A stretch of DNA of 52,003 nucleotides from an uncultured Lachnoclostridium sp. GTDB lineage: Bacteria; Bacillota; Clostridia; Lachnospirales; Lachnospiraceae. The position numbers and the translations under genes are program-made. Of this stretch, positions 1-8,727 are shown in pieces. The stretch's first letter is position 1. Every line of letters begins with the position of its first letter. Location of the stretch: NCBI GenBank assembly GCA_946499505.1, contig CAMMSL010000018.1, positions 1 through 52,003 on the forward strand, in the 5' to 3' direction. Below the pieces are notes generated by a model. The model had not been told where the DNA came from and did no database searches. It worked only from the letters and a program-made list of their open reading frames with translations.

Positions 1-376
1 TGTCAAGCCTGCGAAGCACCTGTTTACAGGCAAGGGCTTGACACGGGATGTTCTCTGCAGATATAAGACGAACAAGCGGAACCAGAAATCTCCATAACCG
101 GGAACGATTCCCGGCAAGATTTAGTTATTGATCTTTTGCTACAGTTCTTTTAAAGGATGATTTAGTTATCCTTTATATGACGCGGCTATTGGAAATTATG
201 TTCCGGCTTCTGCCAGTTTGTATGAGCTTTTATCGCTCCGGCTCAGAATTGGAAAAACAGGAAAAGCAAACAAATACGTCTGACCTGATGCACAATCTGC
301 GGGCAGAGGAAGATTGATAACGGCGACTGTGGAAGAGAATTAGGCAAAACTTAGAATCAGGAGAGCAGCGTTAAAC
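1..376. other. Left-edge region with no firm gene, rich in small inverted repeats
   Basis: No convincing long gene is visible here. The window opens with a 9-bp inverted repeat, TGTCAAGCC at 1-9 and GGCTTGACA at 35-43, enclosing a smaller palindrome at 19-30. A second palindrome (CCGGGAACGATTCCCGG) lies at 98-114 and a third pair, AAAGGAT / ATCCTTT, at 152-174. Such a run of small palindromes fits the end of a mobile element or a degraded transfer region, but nothing identifies a specific family. A 46-codon reading frame at 177-317 is listed separately. Confidence 0.4.
177..317 (+). CDS. Possible small protein or gene remnant, 46 aa
   Basis: ATG at 177 opens a 46-codon frame ending in TGA at 315-317. 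The product has a hydrophobic N-terminal part (residues 4-15) followed by a charged, Glu/Lys-rich tail ending NLRAEED. The only ribosome-binding-like sequence, AAAGGATGA at 152-160, is too far upstream to be convincing, and an internal ATG at 222 gives a 31-codon alternative. I do not recognise the protein. It may be the tail of a degraded mobile-element gene or a chance frame. Confidence 0.2.
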   Translation: MTRLLEIMFRLLPVCMSFYRSGSELEKQEKQTNTSDLMHNLRAEED

Positions 377-430
377 GGGCACGCGAAGTTGTCTGACGTA
401 AGGAGTTCTTCGCGTGCCCGTTTTGCTTTT
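377..430. terminator. Strong bidirectional stem-loop terminator
   Basis: A perfect 12-bp stem, GGGCACGCGAAG at 377-388 and CTTCGCGTGCCC at 408-419, encloses a 19-nt loop. On the plus strand it is followed by GTTTTGCTTTT, and on the minus strand by GTTTAACG. The U-tract is better for plus-strand transcription. It probably also stops carAB read-through coming from the right. Confidence 0.7.
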
Positions 431-512
431 AGCTGATATGCTGATTTATTAGTTTGCGTTATTCTCTGTAACCGGAGCCGGAATCAACCTTTCCTCTGCC
501 TGCAAATACGTG

Positions 513-585
513 AGTCAGTCATTCCGTATCTGCTCCCTTTTCAAAGGATTTTCCTTTCCTAAGCCGGTACGAAAAATCAAAATTT
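513..585 (-). repeat. 73-bp repeat, left copy, directly after the carB stop
   Basis: Read on the minus strand from 585 to 513, this matches 51931-52003 at 68 of 73 positions. Both copies begin at the stop codon of the gene upstream of them (carB here, the deacetylase at the other end). Read in that direction the repeat contains a small stem (AAAGGA / TCCTTT), then AAAAGGGAG about ten bases before an ATG. In this copy that ATG frame closes after 12 codons. The layout looks like the 5' end of a mobile-element gene or a multicopy intergenic element. Confidence 0.75.
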
Positions 586-3500
586 CTACACCGTCGCAAT
601 ATCTATAAGCGTCAGTCTCTTGATATCTGTATTCTCAAGACTTGTGATCAGCGCCTCCGCGGTATCAATGGCCGTCAGCACGTTCACACCTGTCTCAATG
701 GCATTTCTTCGGATGACGAATCCGTCTTTGGAGTGTTCTGCTCCCTGTGCCGGGATATCGATGACAAGGTCGATCTTATGTCCTAAGATCAGGTCGAGGA
801 GGTTCGGTGACTCCTGCTCGATCTTACGCACAGGCGTAGCCTTTACCCCTGCCTCGTTGAGTGCTCTCGCTGTTCCGCTTGTAGCGAAGATATGGTAGCC
901 GATATTTGCAAATCTGCGCCCGATCTCCACTGCGGCCGGATGCTCTTCATCACGGACCGTCATGATCATATTCTTGAACTTCGGCAGCTTGATTCCCGCG
1001 CCGAGGAATGCCTTGTAAAGAGCCTCGTCGAATGTCTTCGCGATTCCGAGACACTCTCCTGTGGACTTCATCTCAGGTCCGAGGCTGATATCTGCGCCTC
1101 TGATCTTCTCAAAGGAGAATACCGGCATCTTCACTGCCACGTAATCTGCCTCAGGCTGCAGTCCCGGTGTGTATCCAAGATCTTTTATTTTCTTTCCAAT
1201 GATCACCTGTGTCGCCAGCGGCACGATCGGAATGCCCGTCACCTTGCTGATGTACGGTACGGTACGGCTGGATCTCGGGTTAACCTCGATCACGTATACA
1301 TCGTCCTCGCCGCAGACGATGAACTGAATGTTGATCATACCGATGACATGAAGAGATTTTGCAAGTCTTCTCGTGTACTCGGCAATCTTTGCTTTTGCAC
1401 TGTCTGTCAGGCTCTGGGCCGGATATACGGAGATACTGTCTCCGGAGTGGATACCGGCACGCTCGATATGCTCCATGATACCCGGAATCAGGATATCTGT
1501 CCCGTCGCATACAGCGTCTACCTCGATCTCCTTACCCTGCAGGTATTTATCCACGAGGATCGGGTGATCCTGCGCGATCCGGTTGATAATGCCGATAAAC
1601 TGGTCGATATCATTGTCATTAATAGCAATCTGCATACCCTGTCCGCCAAGCACATAGGACGGACGTACAAGTACCGGATAGCCGAGTCGGTTTGCAACTT
1701 CTTTTGCCTCCTCCGCGGTAAATACGGTTCCTCCGGTCGGGCGCGGGATCTCGCACTCTTCAAGGATCTCGTCAAAGAGCTCCCTGTCCTCAGCCTTATC
1801 TACATTTTCCGCGGAAGTACCGAGGATCGGCACGCCCATCTTCATCAGGGATTCCGTCAGCTTGATGGCTGTCTGGCCGCCGAACTGGACGACAGCTCCG
1901 TCCGGTTTCTCGATATCAACGATGCTCTCCACATCTTCCGGTGTAAGCGGCTCGAAATACAGCTTGTCTGCGATGTCAAAGTCTGTACTTACCGTCTCCG
2001 GGTTGTTATTGACGATGATCGTCTCATAACCTTCCTTGGCAAATGCCCATGTACAGTGCACAGAACAGAAGTCGAACTCGATTCCCTGTCCGATACGGAT
2101 GGGGCCGGATCCGAGGACAAGAACTTTCTTCTTGCCTGTCGTCTCTTCCACTTCGTTCTCACTTCCGTATACAGAGTAGTAATACGGTGTCTCTGCCGCA
2201 AATTCCGCCGCACATGTATCAACAATTTTATAAGATGCTACGATGCCGTTTGCATGGCGCATGTCATGGATCTCACGCTCTGTCTTCCCTGTCAGGCGCG
2301 CGATCACATTGTCCGGGAACTCGATACGTTTTGCTTCTCTTAAAAGATCAACGGTCAGCTCCTGTGTCTTCAGCGCATTCTCCATCTCCACAATGATAGC
2401 GAATTTATCAATAAACCAGCGATCTACTTTTGTAATATTATAAATGGTATCGTAGTCGATGCCTCTGCGGATTGCCTCTGCGATCTTCCACATACGCATA
2501 TCGTCTACAACAGCAAGCTGCTCTAAAAGCTCATCCTCGGAAAGGCCCGTGAAGTCATAAGACATGAGGCTGTCCACATGCTGCTCAAGGGAGCGGATTG
2601 CTTTCATCAGCGCACCTTCGAAATTATTGCAGATGCTCATAACCTCGCCGGTCGCCTTCATCTGAGTGGTCAGCGTTCTCTTGGCGCTGATAAATTTATC
2701 AAACGGCAGACGCGGAAGCTTTACAACCACATAGTCCAGCATAGGTTCGAAGCTTGCGTATGTCTTCTGGGTGATAGCGTTCTTAATCTCATCCAGTGTA
2801 TACCCCAGAGCGATCTTTGCCGCCACCTTGGCGATCGGATATCCTGTAGCCTTGGAAGCAAGTGCGGAAGAACGGCTCACACGGGGATTAACTTCGATTA
2901 CACAGTACTCAAAGGAATCCGGGTTCAGTGCATACTGTACGTTACATCCTCCGGTAATATTCAGCTCGCTGATAATATTCAGGGCCGAAGTACGCAGCAT
3001 CTGGTATTCTTTATCTCCCAGAGTCTGGGACGGAGCCACAACGATGGAATCTCCTGTGTGCACGCCCACAGGGTCGATATTCTCCATATTACATACTGTA
3101 ATACAGTTGCCTTTACTGTCACGCATCACCTCATACTCGATCTCTTTCCATCCCGCGATACAGCGCTCTACAAGCACCTGTCCCACACGGGAAAGACGAA
3201 GTCCGTTCTCAAGGATTTCCACAAGCTGGTGGGAATCATGGGCAATACCGCCGCCGCTTCCTCCCAGCGTATAAGCCGGACGGAGTACCACCGGATAGCC
3301 GATCTTATTTGCAAACGCAAGACCGTCGTCCACATTTTCCACGACAAGGGAAGCTGCAACGGGTTCGCCGATCTTCTCCATAGTTGCCTTGAATTCCAGA
3401 CGATCCTCCGCTTTCTTAATTGTCTCGGAAGTCGTTCCGATCAGGCGCACGCCGTTTTCTTTTAAGAATCCTGCCTCTTCCAGCTCCATGGCAAGGTTCA

Positions 3501-3786
3501 GCCCGGCCTGTCCTCCAAGTGTCGGAAGTACGCTGTCCGGTTTTTCTTTCTTGATCAGCTGCTCTACTACTTCTACAGTAAGCGGCTCGATATATACGCG
3601 GTCCGCGATGTCTTTGTCTGTCATGATGGTAGCCGGGTTGGAGTTTAACAGGACAACTTCAATTCCCTCTTCCTTCAAGGAACGACACGCCTGTGTTCCC
3701 GCATAGTCAAATTCTGCTGCCTGTCCAATAACGATCGGACCGGAACCGATAACCAGTACTTTCTTTATGCTTAAATCTCTTGGCAT
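586..3786 (-). CDS. carB: Carbamoyl-phosphate synthase, large subunit
   Basis: CarB makes carbamoyl phosphate from bicarbonate, ammonia (channelled from CarA) and two ATP, for pyrimidines and arginine. At 1066 residues it has the normal full length. The two homologous halves are clear: an N-terminal carboxyphosphate half with GSGPIVIGQAAEFDYAG near residue 15, and a second half restarting around residue 555 with GSGPIRIGQGIEFDF. Each half carries an ATP-grasp domain ending in an IEVNPR motif, and the last ~130 residues form the MGS-like regulatory domain. Its ATG overlaps the carA stop by one base (TAATG), so the two are translationally coupled. A 73-bp repeat begins immediately after the stop. 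Confidence 0.98.
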   Translation of the reverse strand: MPRDLSIKKVLVIGSGPIVIGQAAEFDYAGTQACRSLKEEGIEVVLLNSNPATIMTDKDIADRVYIEPLTVEVVEQLIKKEKPDSVLPTLGGQAGLNLAMELEEAGFLKENGVRLIGTTSETIKKAEDRLEFKATMEKIGEPVAASLVVENVDDGLAFANKIGYPVVLRPAYTLGGSGGGIAHDSHQLVEILENGLRLSRVGQVLVERCIAGWKEIEYEVMRDSKGNCITVCNMENIDPVGVHTGDSIVVAPSQTLGDKEYQMLRTSALNIISELNITGGCNVQYALNPDSFEYCVIEVNPRVSRSSALASKATGYPIAKVAAKIALGYTLDEIKNAITQKTYASFEPMLDYVVVKLPRLPFDKFISAKRTLTTQMKATGEVMSICNNFEGALMKAIRSLEQHVDSLMSYDFTGLSEDELLEQLAVVDDMRMWKIAEAIRRGIDYDTIYNITKVDRWFIDKFAIIVEMENALKTQELTVDLLREAKRIEFPDNVIARLTGKTEREIHDMRHANGIVASYKIVDTCAAEFAAETPYYYSVYGSENEVEETTGKKKVLVLGSGPIRIGQGIEFDFCSVHCTWAFAKEGYETIIVNNNPETVSTDFDIADKLYFEPLTPEDVESIVDIEKPDGAVVQFGGQTAIKLTESLMKMGVPILGTSAENVDKAEDRELFDEILEECEIPRPTGGTVFTAEEAKEVANRLGYPVLVRPSYVLGGQGMQIAINDNDIDQFIGIINRIAQDHPILVDKYLQGKEIEVDAVCDGTDILIPGIMEHIERAGIHSGDSISVYPAQSLTDSAKAKIAEYTRRLAKSLHVIGMINIQFIVCGEDDVYVIEVNPRSSRTVPYISKVTGIPIVPLATQVIIGKKIKDLGYTPGLQPEADYVAVKMPVFSFEKIRGADISLGPEMKSTGECLGIAKTFDEALYKAFLGAGIKLPKFKNMIMTVRDEEHPAAVEIGRRFANIGYHIFATSGTARALNEAGVKATPVRKIEQESPNLLDLILGHKIDLVIDIPAQGAEHSKDGFVIRRNAIETGVNVLTAIDTAEALITSLENTDIKRLTLIDIATV

Positions 3787-4856
3787 TATTTCGCTCCTTT
3801 CATCATGTCAATAAATCTGTCAAAGAGGTAACCGGAATCCTGCGGTCCCGGACACGCCTCCGGATGGAACTGAACAGTGAAGATATTCTTTCCGATATAG
3901 GCAAGGCCTTCGTTTGTTCCGTCATTTACATTCCGGAACGCCGGAACCGCCACATTCGGGTCAATGGACTCTTCATCCACAACATAGCCGTGATTCTGGG
4001 AGGAGATATATACTCTTCCGGTCTCAAGGTCTTTCACCGGATGGTTGCCGCCGCGGTGTCCGTATTTCAGTTTATGGGTGGTCGCGCCTGTGGCAAGAGC
4101 CATAAGCTGGTGCCCAAGACAGATGGCAAAGATCGGGATATCTGTATTGTACAGCTTGCGGATCTCCTCAATAATGGAAGTACAGTCCGCCGGATCTCCG
4201 GGGCCGTTGGAGAGCATAATGCCGTCCGGCTTTGATGCGATGATCTCCTCTGCAGTGGTGTGTGCCGGATATACGGTCACCTCACATCCACGGTCATTCA
4301 AAGATTTCGCGATGTTGTTCTTAGCACCCAGATCCAGAAGCGCGACTTTAAGTCCGTCGCCTTTCAGGACATATTTTTCCTCACAGGTCACTTTCGATAC
4401 CACATCTCCGACTGTATAAGCTTTCAGTTTCGGGATGATCTCGTCCAGATCATAATTTTCATCCGTTGTGATCATACCGTTCATGGTGCCTTTTTCTCTC
4501 AGGATCTTTGTAAGAGCTCTGGTGTCGACCCCTGCAATACCCGGGATGTCCTGCTCTTTTAAGAAATCCTGAATTGTGCCCTCGCAGCGGAAATTGCTGG
4601 GCATGCGGGATAATTCCCTCACAATATATCCGTCCGGCCATGCCTTTTTAGACTCCATGTCCGGCGTAATTCCGTAATTTCCGATCAGAGGATATGTCAT
4701 AGTGACTGCCTGTCCTGCATAAGAAGGATCCGTCAGCACCTCAAGATACCCCGTCATAGAAGTATTAAAAACGATCTCGCTGATACATTCACGAGTGGAA
4801 CCAATGCTTGTTCCTGTAAATACTGTACCGTCTTCCAATATTAGAAACGCCTTCAT
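3786..4856 (-). CDS. carA: Carbamoyl-phosphate synthase, small (glutaminase) subunit
   Basis: CarA hydrolyses glutamine and passes ammonia to CarB. From the chosen ATG at 4856 it is 356 residues. The start is preceded by AAAGGGTGA; a further ATG ten codons upstream has no better site. The N-terminal CPSase domain is followed by a class I glutamine amidotransferase domain with Cys246 in AICLGHQ and the His331/Glu333 pair in FHPEACPG, so the catalytic triad is intact. It is first in a two-gene operon with carB and is preceded by a consensus promoter and a leader of about 150 nt. Confidence 0.97.
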   Translation of the reverse strand: MKAFLILEDGTVFTGTSIGSTRECISEIVFNTSMTGYLEVLTDPSYAGQAVTMTYPLIGNYGITPDMESKKAWPDGYIVRELSRMPSNFRCEGTIQDFLKEQDIPGIAGVDTRALTKILREKGTMNGMITTDENYDLDEIIPKLKAYTVGDVVSKVTCEEKYVLKGDGLKVALLDLGAKNNIAKSLNDRGCEVTVYPAHTTAEEIIASKPDGIMLSNGPGDPADCTSIIEEIRKLYNTDIPIFAICLGHQLMALATGATTHKLKYGHRGGNHPVKDLETGRVYISSQNHGYVVDEESIDPNVAVPAFRNVNDGTNEGLAYIGKNIFTVQFHPEACPGPQDSGYLFDRFIDMMKGAK

Positions 4857-5006
4857 CTGTTCACCCTTTCCCTTTGTATAATCCAATAATTAACTGTTGC
4901 TGTCTGCTATAGCAACTGCTCCTCTGAGAACTGATATGCCGTCACATAGCAAAGGCACTCTTGGAGTCTTTTGATCCCAGAGCGCCCTCTTTCTCAAATT
5001 GTAAAG

Positions 5007-5035
5007 ATTATACTACAACTGAGCTTATAATTCAA
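5007..5035 (-). promoter_or_regulatory. Sigma-A promoter of carAB
   Basis: On the minus strand TTGAAT (5030-5035) and a perfect TATAAT (5007-5012) are separated by exactly 17 nt. The transcript would have a leader of about 150 nt containing small hairpins, including GTTGCT / AGCAAC. I could not match the leader to a PyrR-binding loop, so control by attenuation is only a possibility. Confidence 0.75.
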
Positions 5036-5086
5036 CTGATAAATCCTGCAAAAATATTCAGAAATACTTCTAAATATTCAAAACTA

Positions 5087-6337
5087 TTACTGATAATTCC
5101 AGAAAACCATGATTTTATTATGAGTTTCATCCTCGATATATGTGTACTTTACCTGCTCCAGTCCATATACCGATCCAAGCGTCTGTGCCGCCTTCGGGAA
5201 CAACTCTTCGATCACGGCATCACGGGCATTCTGGTAGATTTCCGATGATGAAAACTTGCACACGAACATCTCCCGCCCTTCATAGATACTGTCGTTCATA
5301 TCTCCCAGAAGGATCTGGGGATCATACGAATCATAGTACATGCCGTTCATCCTGTAGTAGTTCAGATCATCCGATGTACACGCAGGGTATGCGACCTCGT
5401 CCGAGGGAATATGATCGACCAGGATCTCTGCATCCGTGCAGCACAGATAATCATAATAGATGATATTTCCCGGAAGATTTTCTCCGCTCTCCGAGGATAG
5501 GAAGACCGGATCGCCGAACGTCACATCCATCTGGTAATATTTCCCGCCGCAGTTCACAATATTCCATGCATGGGCCTCCTTGCCCTGAGCAGTCCCCACT
5601 ACATAGATGCACTCAATCCCCATATTGTTCAGGAGGTACTGTGCCGCCCTGGAATACCCTGCACACACGGAACTTTTCCCCACGAGCGCACTATAGATAT
5701 TCTGATTGTCAGGAGCGTTCTCGTCATAGTCAACAGTATTGACAAGATACTCGTATACATAACGGATCCTGTCATATTCTCCTGCTGAGGGATCGATTCC
5801 GGCTATACAGTCGGATACAGCCGTATCGATCTCAATCTGTCTCTGATCCCTTTCTTCCGATGTACATGAATATCCGGGATGGAACTCCGTATAATTTTCG
5901 TACACTGTCATCTGTGAACTTCCGGCACACCAGAAAAACTCCGGACGGTCATACAGGAGATACTCATATACTTTTTCAGGGCGGTCATCTCTTCCGGCAT
6001 GTATCGTAATGCTTTCTTCCATATCCTGTACTCCCTGCAGAAGTTCACGATATATGAGTTGTTCTTCACTGCTCAGCTGTTCGTAATAAAAACTGCCTTC
6101 TACTTCCTCCGCCGAAACCGTAAGTTCCTGAAAACCCGCCTGTTCCGCAGCAAGCGTATTCACTGCTTTCTCTACTGTCTCGCTGAAAGTCTCTTTTACC
6201 TGCCCTCCGAACCGATCCATGATCCAGGGTATCCCGTATGCAGCCCCGGCGCCCAGTATCACAAGTATTATAAGGGCAGCCGCACACCCTGTTCTGCGGT
6301 GTCGTCTTTCTCTTTGCTTTCTCCTTCTTCGTGCCAT
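5087..6337 (-). CDS. Membrane-anchored transglutaminase-like protein
   Basis: A 416-residue protein with a very basic N-terminus (RRRRKQRERRHRR) followed by one hydrophobic segment at about residues 18-37, so most of it is extracellular. The C-terminal half carries a transglutaminase-like cysteine protease fold: Cys in SSVCAGYSRAAQYLL, His in AHAWNIV, and Asp in YQMDVTFGDP, giving the expected Cys-His-Asp order. Bacterial members of this superfamily act as peptidases or cross-linkers at the cell surface; the substrate is unknown. The ATG has a good site (GAGGAGTTCT). It lies 32 bp downstream of the SpoIID-like gene on the same strand, so the two are probably co-transcribed. Confidence 0.8.
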   Translation of the reverse strand: MARRRRKQRERRHRRTGCAAALIILVILGAGAAYGIPWIMDRFGGQVKETFSETVEKAVNTLAAEQAGFQELTVSAEEVEGSFYYEQLSSEEQLIYRELLQGVQDMEESITIHAGRDDRPEKVYEYLLYDRPEFFWCAGSSQMTVYENYTEFHPGYSCTSEERDQRQIEIDTAVSDCIAGIDPSAGEYDRIRYVYEYLVNTVDYDENAPDNQNIYSALVGKSSVCAGYSRAAQYLLNNMGIECIYVVGTAQGKEAHAWNIVNCGGKYYQMDVTFGDPVFLSSESGENLPGNIIYYDYLCCTDAEILVDHIPSDEVAYPACTSDDLNYYRMNGMYYDSYDPQILLGDMNDSIYEGREMFVCKFSSSEIYQNARDAVIEELFPKAAQTLGSVYGLEQVKYTYIEDETHNKIMVFWNYQ

Positions 6338-6369
6338 AGAACTCCTCTCTGATATTCCTGCACAGCTTC

Positions 6370-7635
6370 TTATGTCAGCTCCGCGATCCTTGATACTCCC
6401 ACATAAATCTCCGATATTTTATACCATGTGGGATAGTCAACTTTTCCTGTCACCGGAAGTCCGAACACGGACTGGAATTCTCTCACTGCATTTTCTGTTG
6501 CCGGTCCGTATATCCCGTCTGCAGTGATCTTCGGCAGCGCCGGATAATCCCCTGCGATCACATTGAGCTGTTCCTGCATCTGACATACCTTTGCCCCGCT
6601 GGATCCCTCCTCCAGAGTATACCCCGGCCAGGATGCCGGTATTCCCGAGATTTCTTCAGCGGTATTGATGTACATATCATCCCCATAGAAATACCGGAGG
6701 ATCTCTATGGGCGAATAACCCTGGTCGCCCAGTTCCTTCGACCCCCATTGTGTCATCCAGTTTGGACAAGTCACACGTCTTCCGTCACAGTACTGAGTCA
6801 GGATCGGCTGTCTCACATTCGGCCGGGACAGATAAGCAGCAAACAGTTCATCCACGATCACGGATATGGTGTCATAATAATTCCGCTCCGGTATCCACTT
6901 ATGGTCAAACGCCGTGGACGATGTGATCGTAAAATCATACCCGCGGTTTCTATACCACTCCGTGTATACGCGGTTCAACGTAAAGGACATGATCGCCAGC
7001 ACATTCGCCCGGATCGTATCTGCGGGCCATGTGGCATATATCTCACTGGACGCCACATTTTTGATGTAGTCTTTATATTTTACATAATAGTTCGTCGCTG
7101 TGGTATCTCTTGGGGAACCGTCGTGAACGACAATATACTCCGGCACGACCACACGGCTTAAAACGATCTCCCCCGACTCGTTCGTGGGCTTGATCTCATC
7201 CTCCGCGATCTTCGGCGGATAATCCCCGTATAAAGTATGGGCGGGGATGACGAACACTTCCTCTTCTTCCCCGCCCGCGACGCTTGGCCGCATCCTGACA
7301 TTCTGGATGGCCTTTACGTTTGCAAGTATCTCTGTGCCGGCGATACTCACCGGCTCAAATCCCGGCGCACTGACATCCAGCGTGTACTCGGAATATGGCT
7401 GTCTCTCGTTATTCGGATCCAGGCTCCACTCTTCCGGTGGGGCATCCAGAGTGAGCACTTCGCTCTGTCCGGATGAATCCGTCGTCACCTGCTCCAGTGT
7501 CTGTTCCGGCACTCCTGTATAGGAGATGGATATCCGTGCCTCTGCAATAGGATGTGAATCCAGTGTTGATGTAACGTTAATCTGGAGTTCTCCTTTGCCG
7601 GAAGCTTCTTCCTGCATTGCTTTTATATACTGCAT
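6370..7635 (-). CDS. SpoIID-like protein with C-terminal peptidoglycan-binding domain
   Basis: The chosen ATG at 7635 follows GGGAGATATTT and gives 421 residues; an in-frame upstream start lacks such a site. The N-terminal part (about 10-110) looks like a carboxypeptidase-regulatory-type beta-sandwich. The middle resembles SpoIID/LytB amidase enhancers: an ANVLAIMSFTLNRVYTEWY helix and a WMTQWGSKELGDQGYSP stretch that parallels the family's SQWGA...G..Y.EIL motif. The last ~75 residues are a peptidoglycan-binding type 1 repeat (DGIYGPATENAVREFQ). There is no signal peptide. A role in spore or cell-wall remodelling is likely. The SpoIID relationship is inferred from motif spacing, not from overall identity. 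Confidence 0.7.
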   Translation of the reverse strand: MQYIKAMQEEASGKGELQINVTSTLDSHPIAEARISISYTGVPEQTLEQVTTDSSGQSEVLTLDAPPEEWSLDPNNERQPYSEYTLDVSAPGFEPVSIAGTEILANVKAIQNVRMRPSVAGGEEEEVFVIPAHTLYGDYPPKIAEDEIKPTNESGEIVLSRVVVPEYIVVHDGSPRDTTATNYYVKYKDYIKNVASSEIYATWPADTIRANVLAIMSFTLNRVYTEWYRNRGYDFTITSSTAFDHKWIPERNYYDTISVIVDELFAAYLSRPNVRQPILTQYCDGRRVTCPNWMTQWGSKELGDQGYSPIEILRYFYGDDMYINTAEEISGIPASWPGYTLEEGSSGAKVCQMQEQLNVIAGDYPALPKITADGIYGPATENAVREFQSVFGLPVTGKVDYPTWYKISEIYVGVSRIAELT

Positions 7636-7692
7636 AAATATCTCCCACATAAATAAAAATGATCTATTAATTATATATGCGGAAGACAATCT

Positions 7693-8724
7693 TTAGAACA
7701 ATTTCATAATATCATTGAACATGACCACTACCATGAGCACCATGAGAAGTGCAAATCCGGCGAAATGCACCATTCCCTCCTTCTCAGGCGGAATCCTCTT
7801 GCGGCGTACAGCTTCCACAGCCAGAAATACAAGTCTGCCGCCGTCCAGAGCCGGTATGGGCAACAGATTCATCACTCCCAGGTTTGCTGACAGAAAAGTA
7901 CCGAAATTCATCAGGCTCAAGACGATTGTCAGAAGTCCCGACGGGGCAGCCGACTCATAGACGTCATCGACAACTGTGACAATGCCTACCGGACCGGACA
8001 TGTCTTTTAAGCCCACCTGACCTGTCACCAGCATGCGCAGACTGTCCGCCGTATAATGCATCCAGTATTCCAGCCTGTAAAATCCGTACTGCATGGTTCC
8101 GAAAAGCCCCGGGCGCTCATAGTTTCCTCCGGATACGCCCAGCAAAGGAGATGCATCTCCCTCCAGCTGTCTCGGCTCAATCTGGGCTGTATACTCTTTC
8201 CCGTCACGCTCATATACAACTTCGTAAGGTGTATCATCCGGGTGTGTCAGAGTATACAGCTGCACATCTTCCCAAATATGAACGTTGCGTCCATTGATCT
8301 CTTTAAGCACATCTCCTGCCTGTAATCCCTGTTCCTGTGCGGAATAACCCTCAGATACGGCACTGATCTCAGTAGACATATAGCCGGTCGTTCCCACCAG
8401 GATCATGCAGAAGATCCATGCGAGGAGAAGATTAAAAAGCGGTCCCGCCGCAATGACAGATATCCTCGCCCACACGGATTTGCTGTTGAAGCTTCCCTCG
8501 GACATATCGTCCGCATCGTCTTCTCCCATCATACACGCTCCACCGAACGGCAGAAGCTTAATGCAGAAAAATGTCCCTCCGATTTTCTTTCCGATCAGCG
8601 TCGGTCCCAACCCGAGTGAAAACTCATCCACCCGGATGCCGTTTGCCTTTGCGAGAAGGAAATGCCCCAGCTCATGGAAGATGATTATAAAACTGAATAG
8701 TAGGATCGCTATGATTATACCCAT
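7693..8724 (-). CDS. rseP: RIP (site-2) membrane metalloprotease
   Basis: A 343-residue intramembrane zinc protease that cleaves membrane-bound substrates such as anti-sigma factors or leftover signal peptides. HELGH (His17, Glu18, His21) lies in the first membrane segment. A PDZ domain occupies about residues 115-195, and the second metal-ligand motif LDGGR follows in the C-terminal membrane region, so the enzyme looks complete. The ATG follows AGGTGGTAATAC. Only three bases separate it from the dxr stop, and the dxr-rseP order is typical of Firmicute genomes. Confidence 0.93.
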   Translation of the reverse strand: MGIIIAILLFSFIIIFHELGHFLLAKANGIRVDEFSLGLGPTLIGKKIGGTFFCIKLLPFGGACMMGEDDADDMSEGSFNSKSVWARISVIAAGPLFNLLLAWIFCMILVGTTGYMSTEISAVSEGYSAQEQGLQAGDVLKEINGRNVHIWEDVQLYTLTHPDDTPYEVVYERDGKEYTAQIEPRQLEGDASPLLGVSGGNYERPGLFGTMQYGFYRLEYWMHYTADSLRMLVTGQVGLKDMSGPVGIVTVVDDVYESAAPSGLLTIVLSLMNFGTFLSANLGVMNLLPIPALDGGRLVFLAVEAVRRKRIPPEKEGMVHFAGFALLMVLMVVVMFNDIMKLF

Positions 8725-8727
8725 GTA

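Noticed and set aside
892-3465. Long open frames on the plus strand opposite carB
   Set aside because: They are antisense to a highly conserved enzyme, lack ribosome sites, and their products have no domain-like features. They arise from codon bias in carB.
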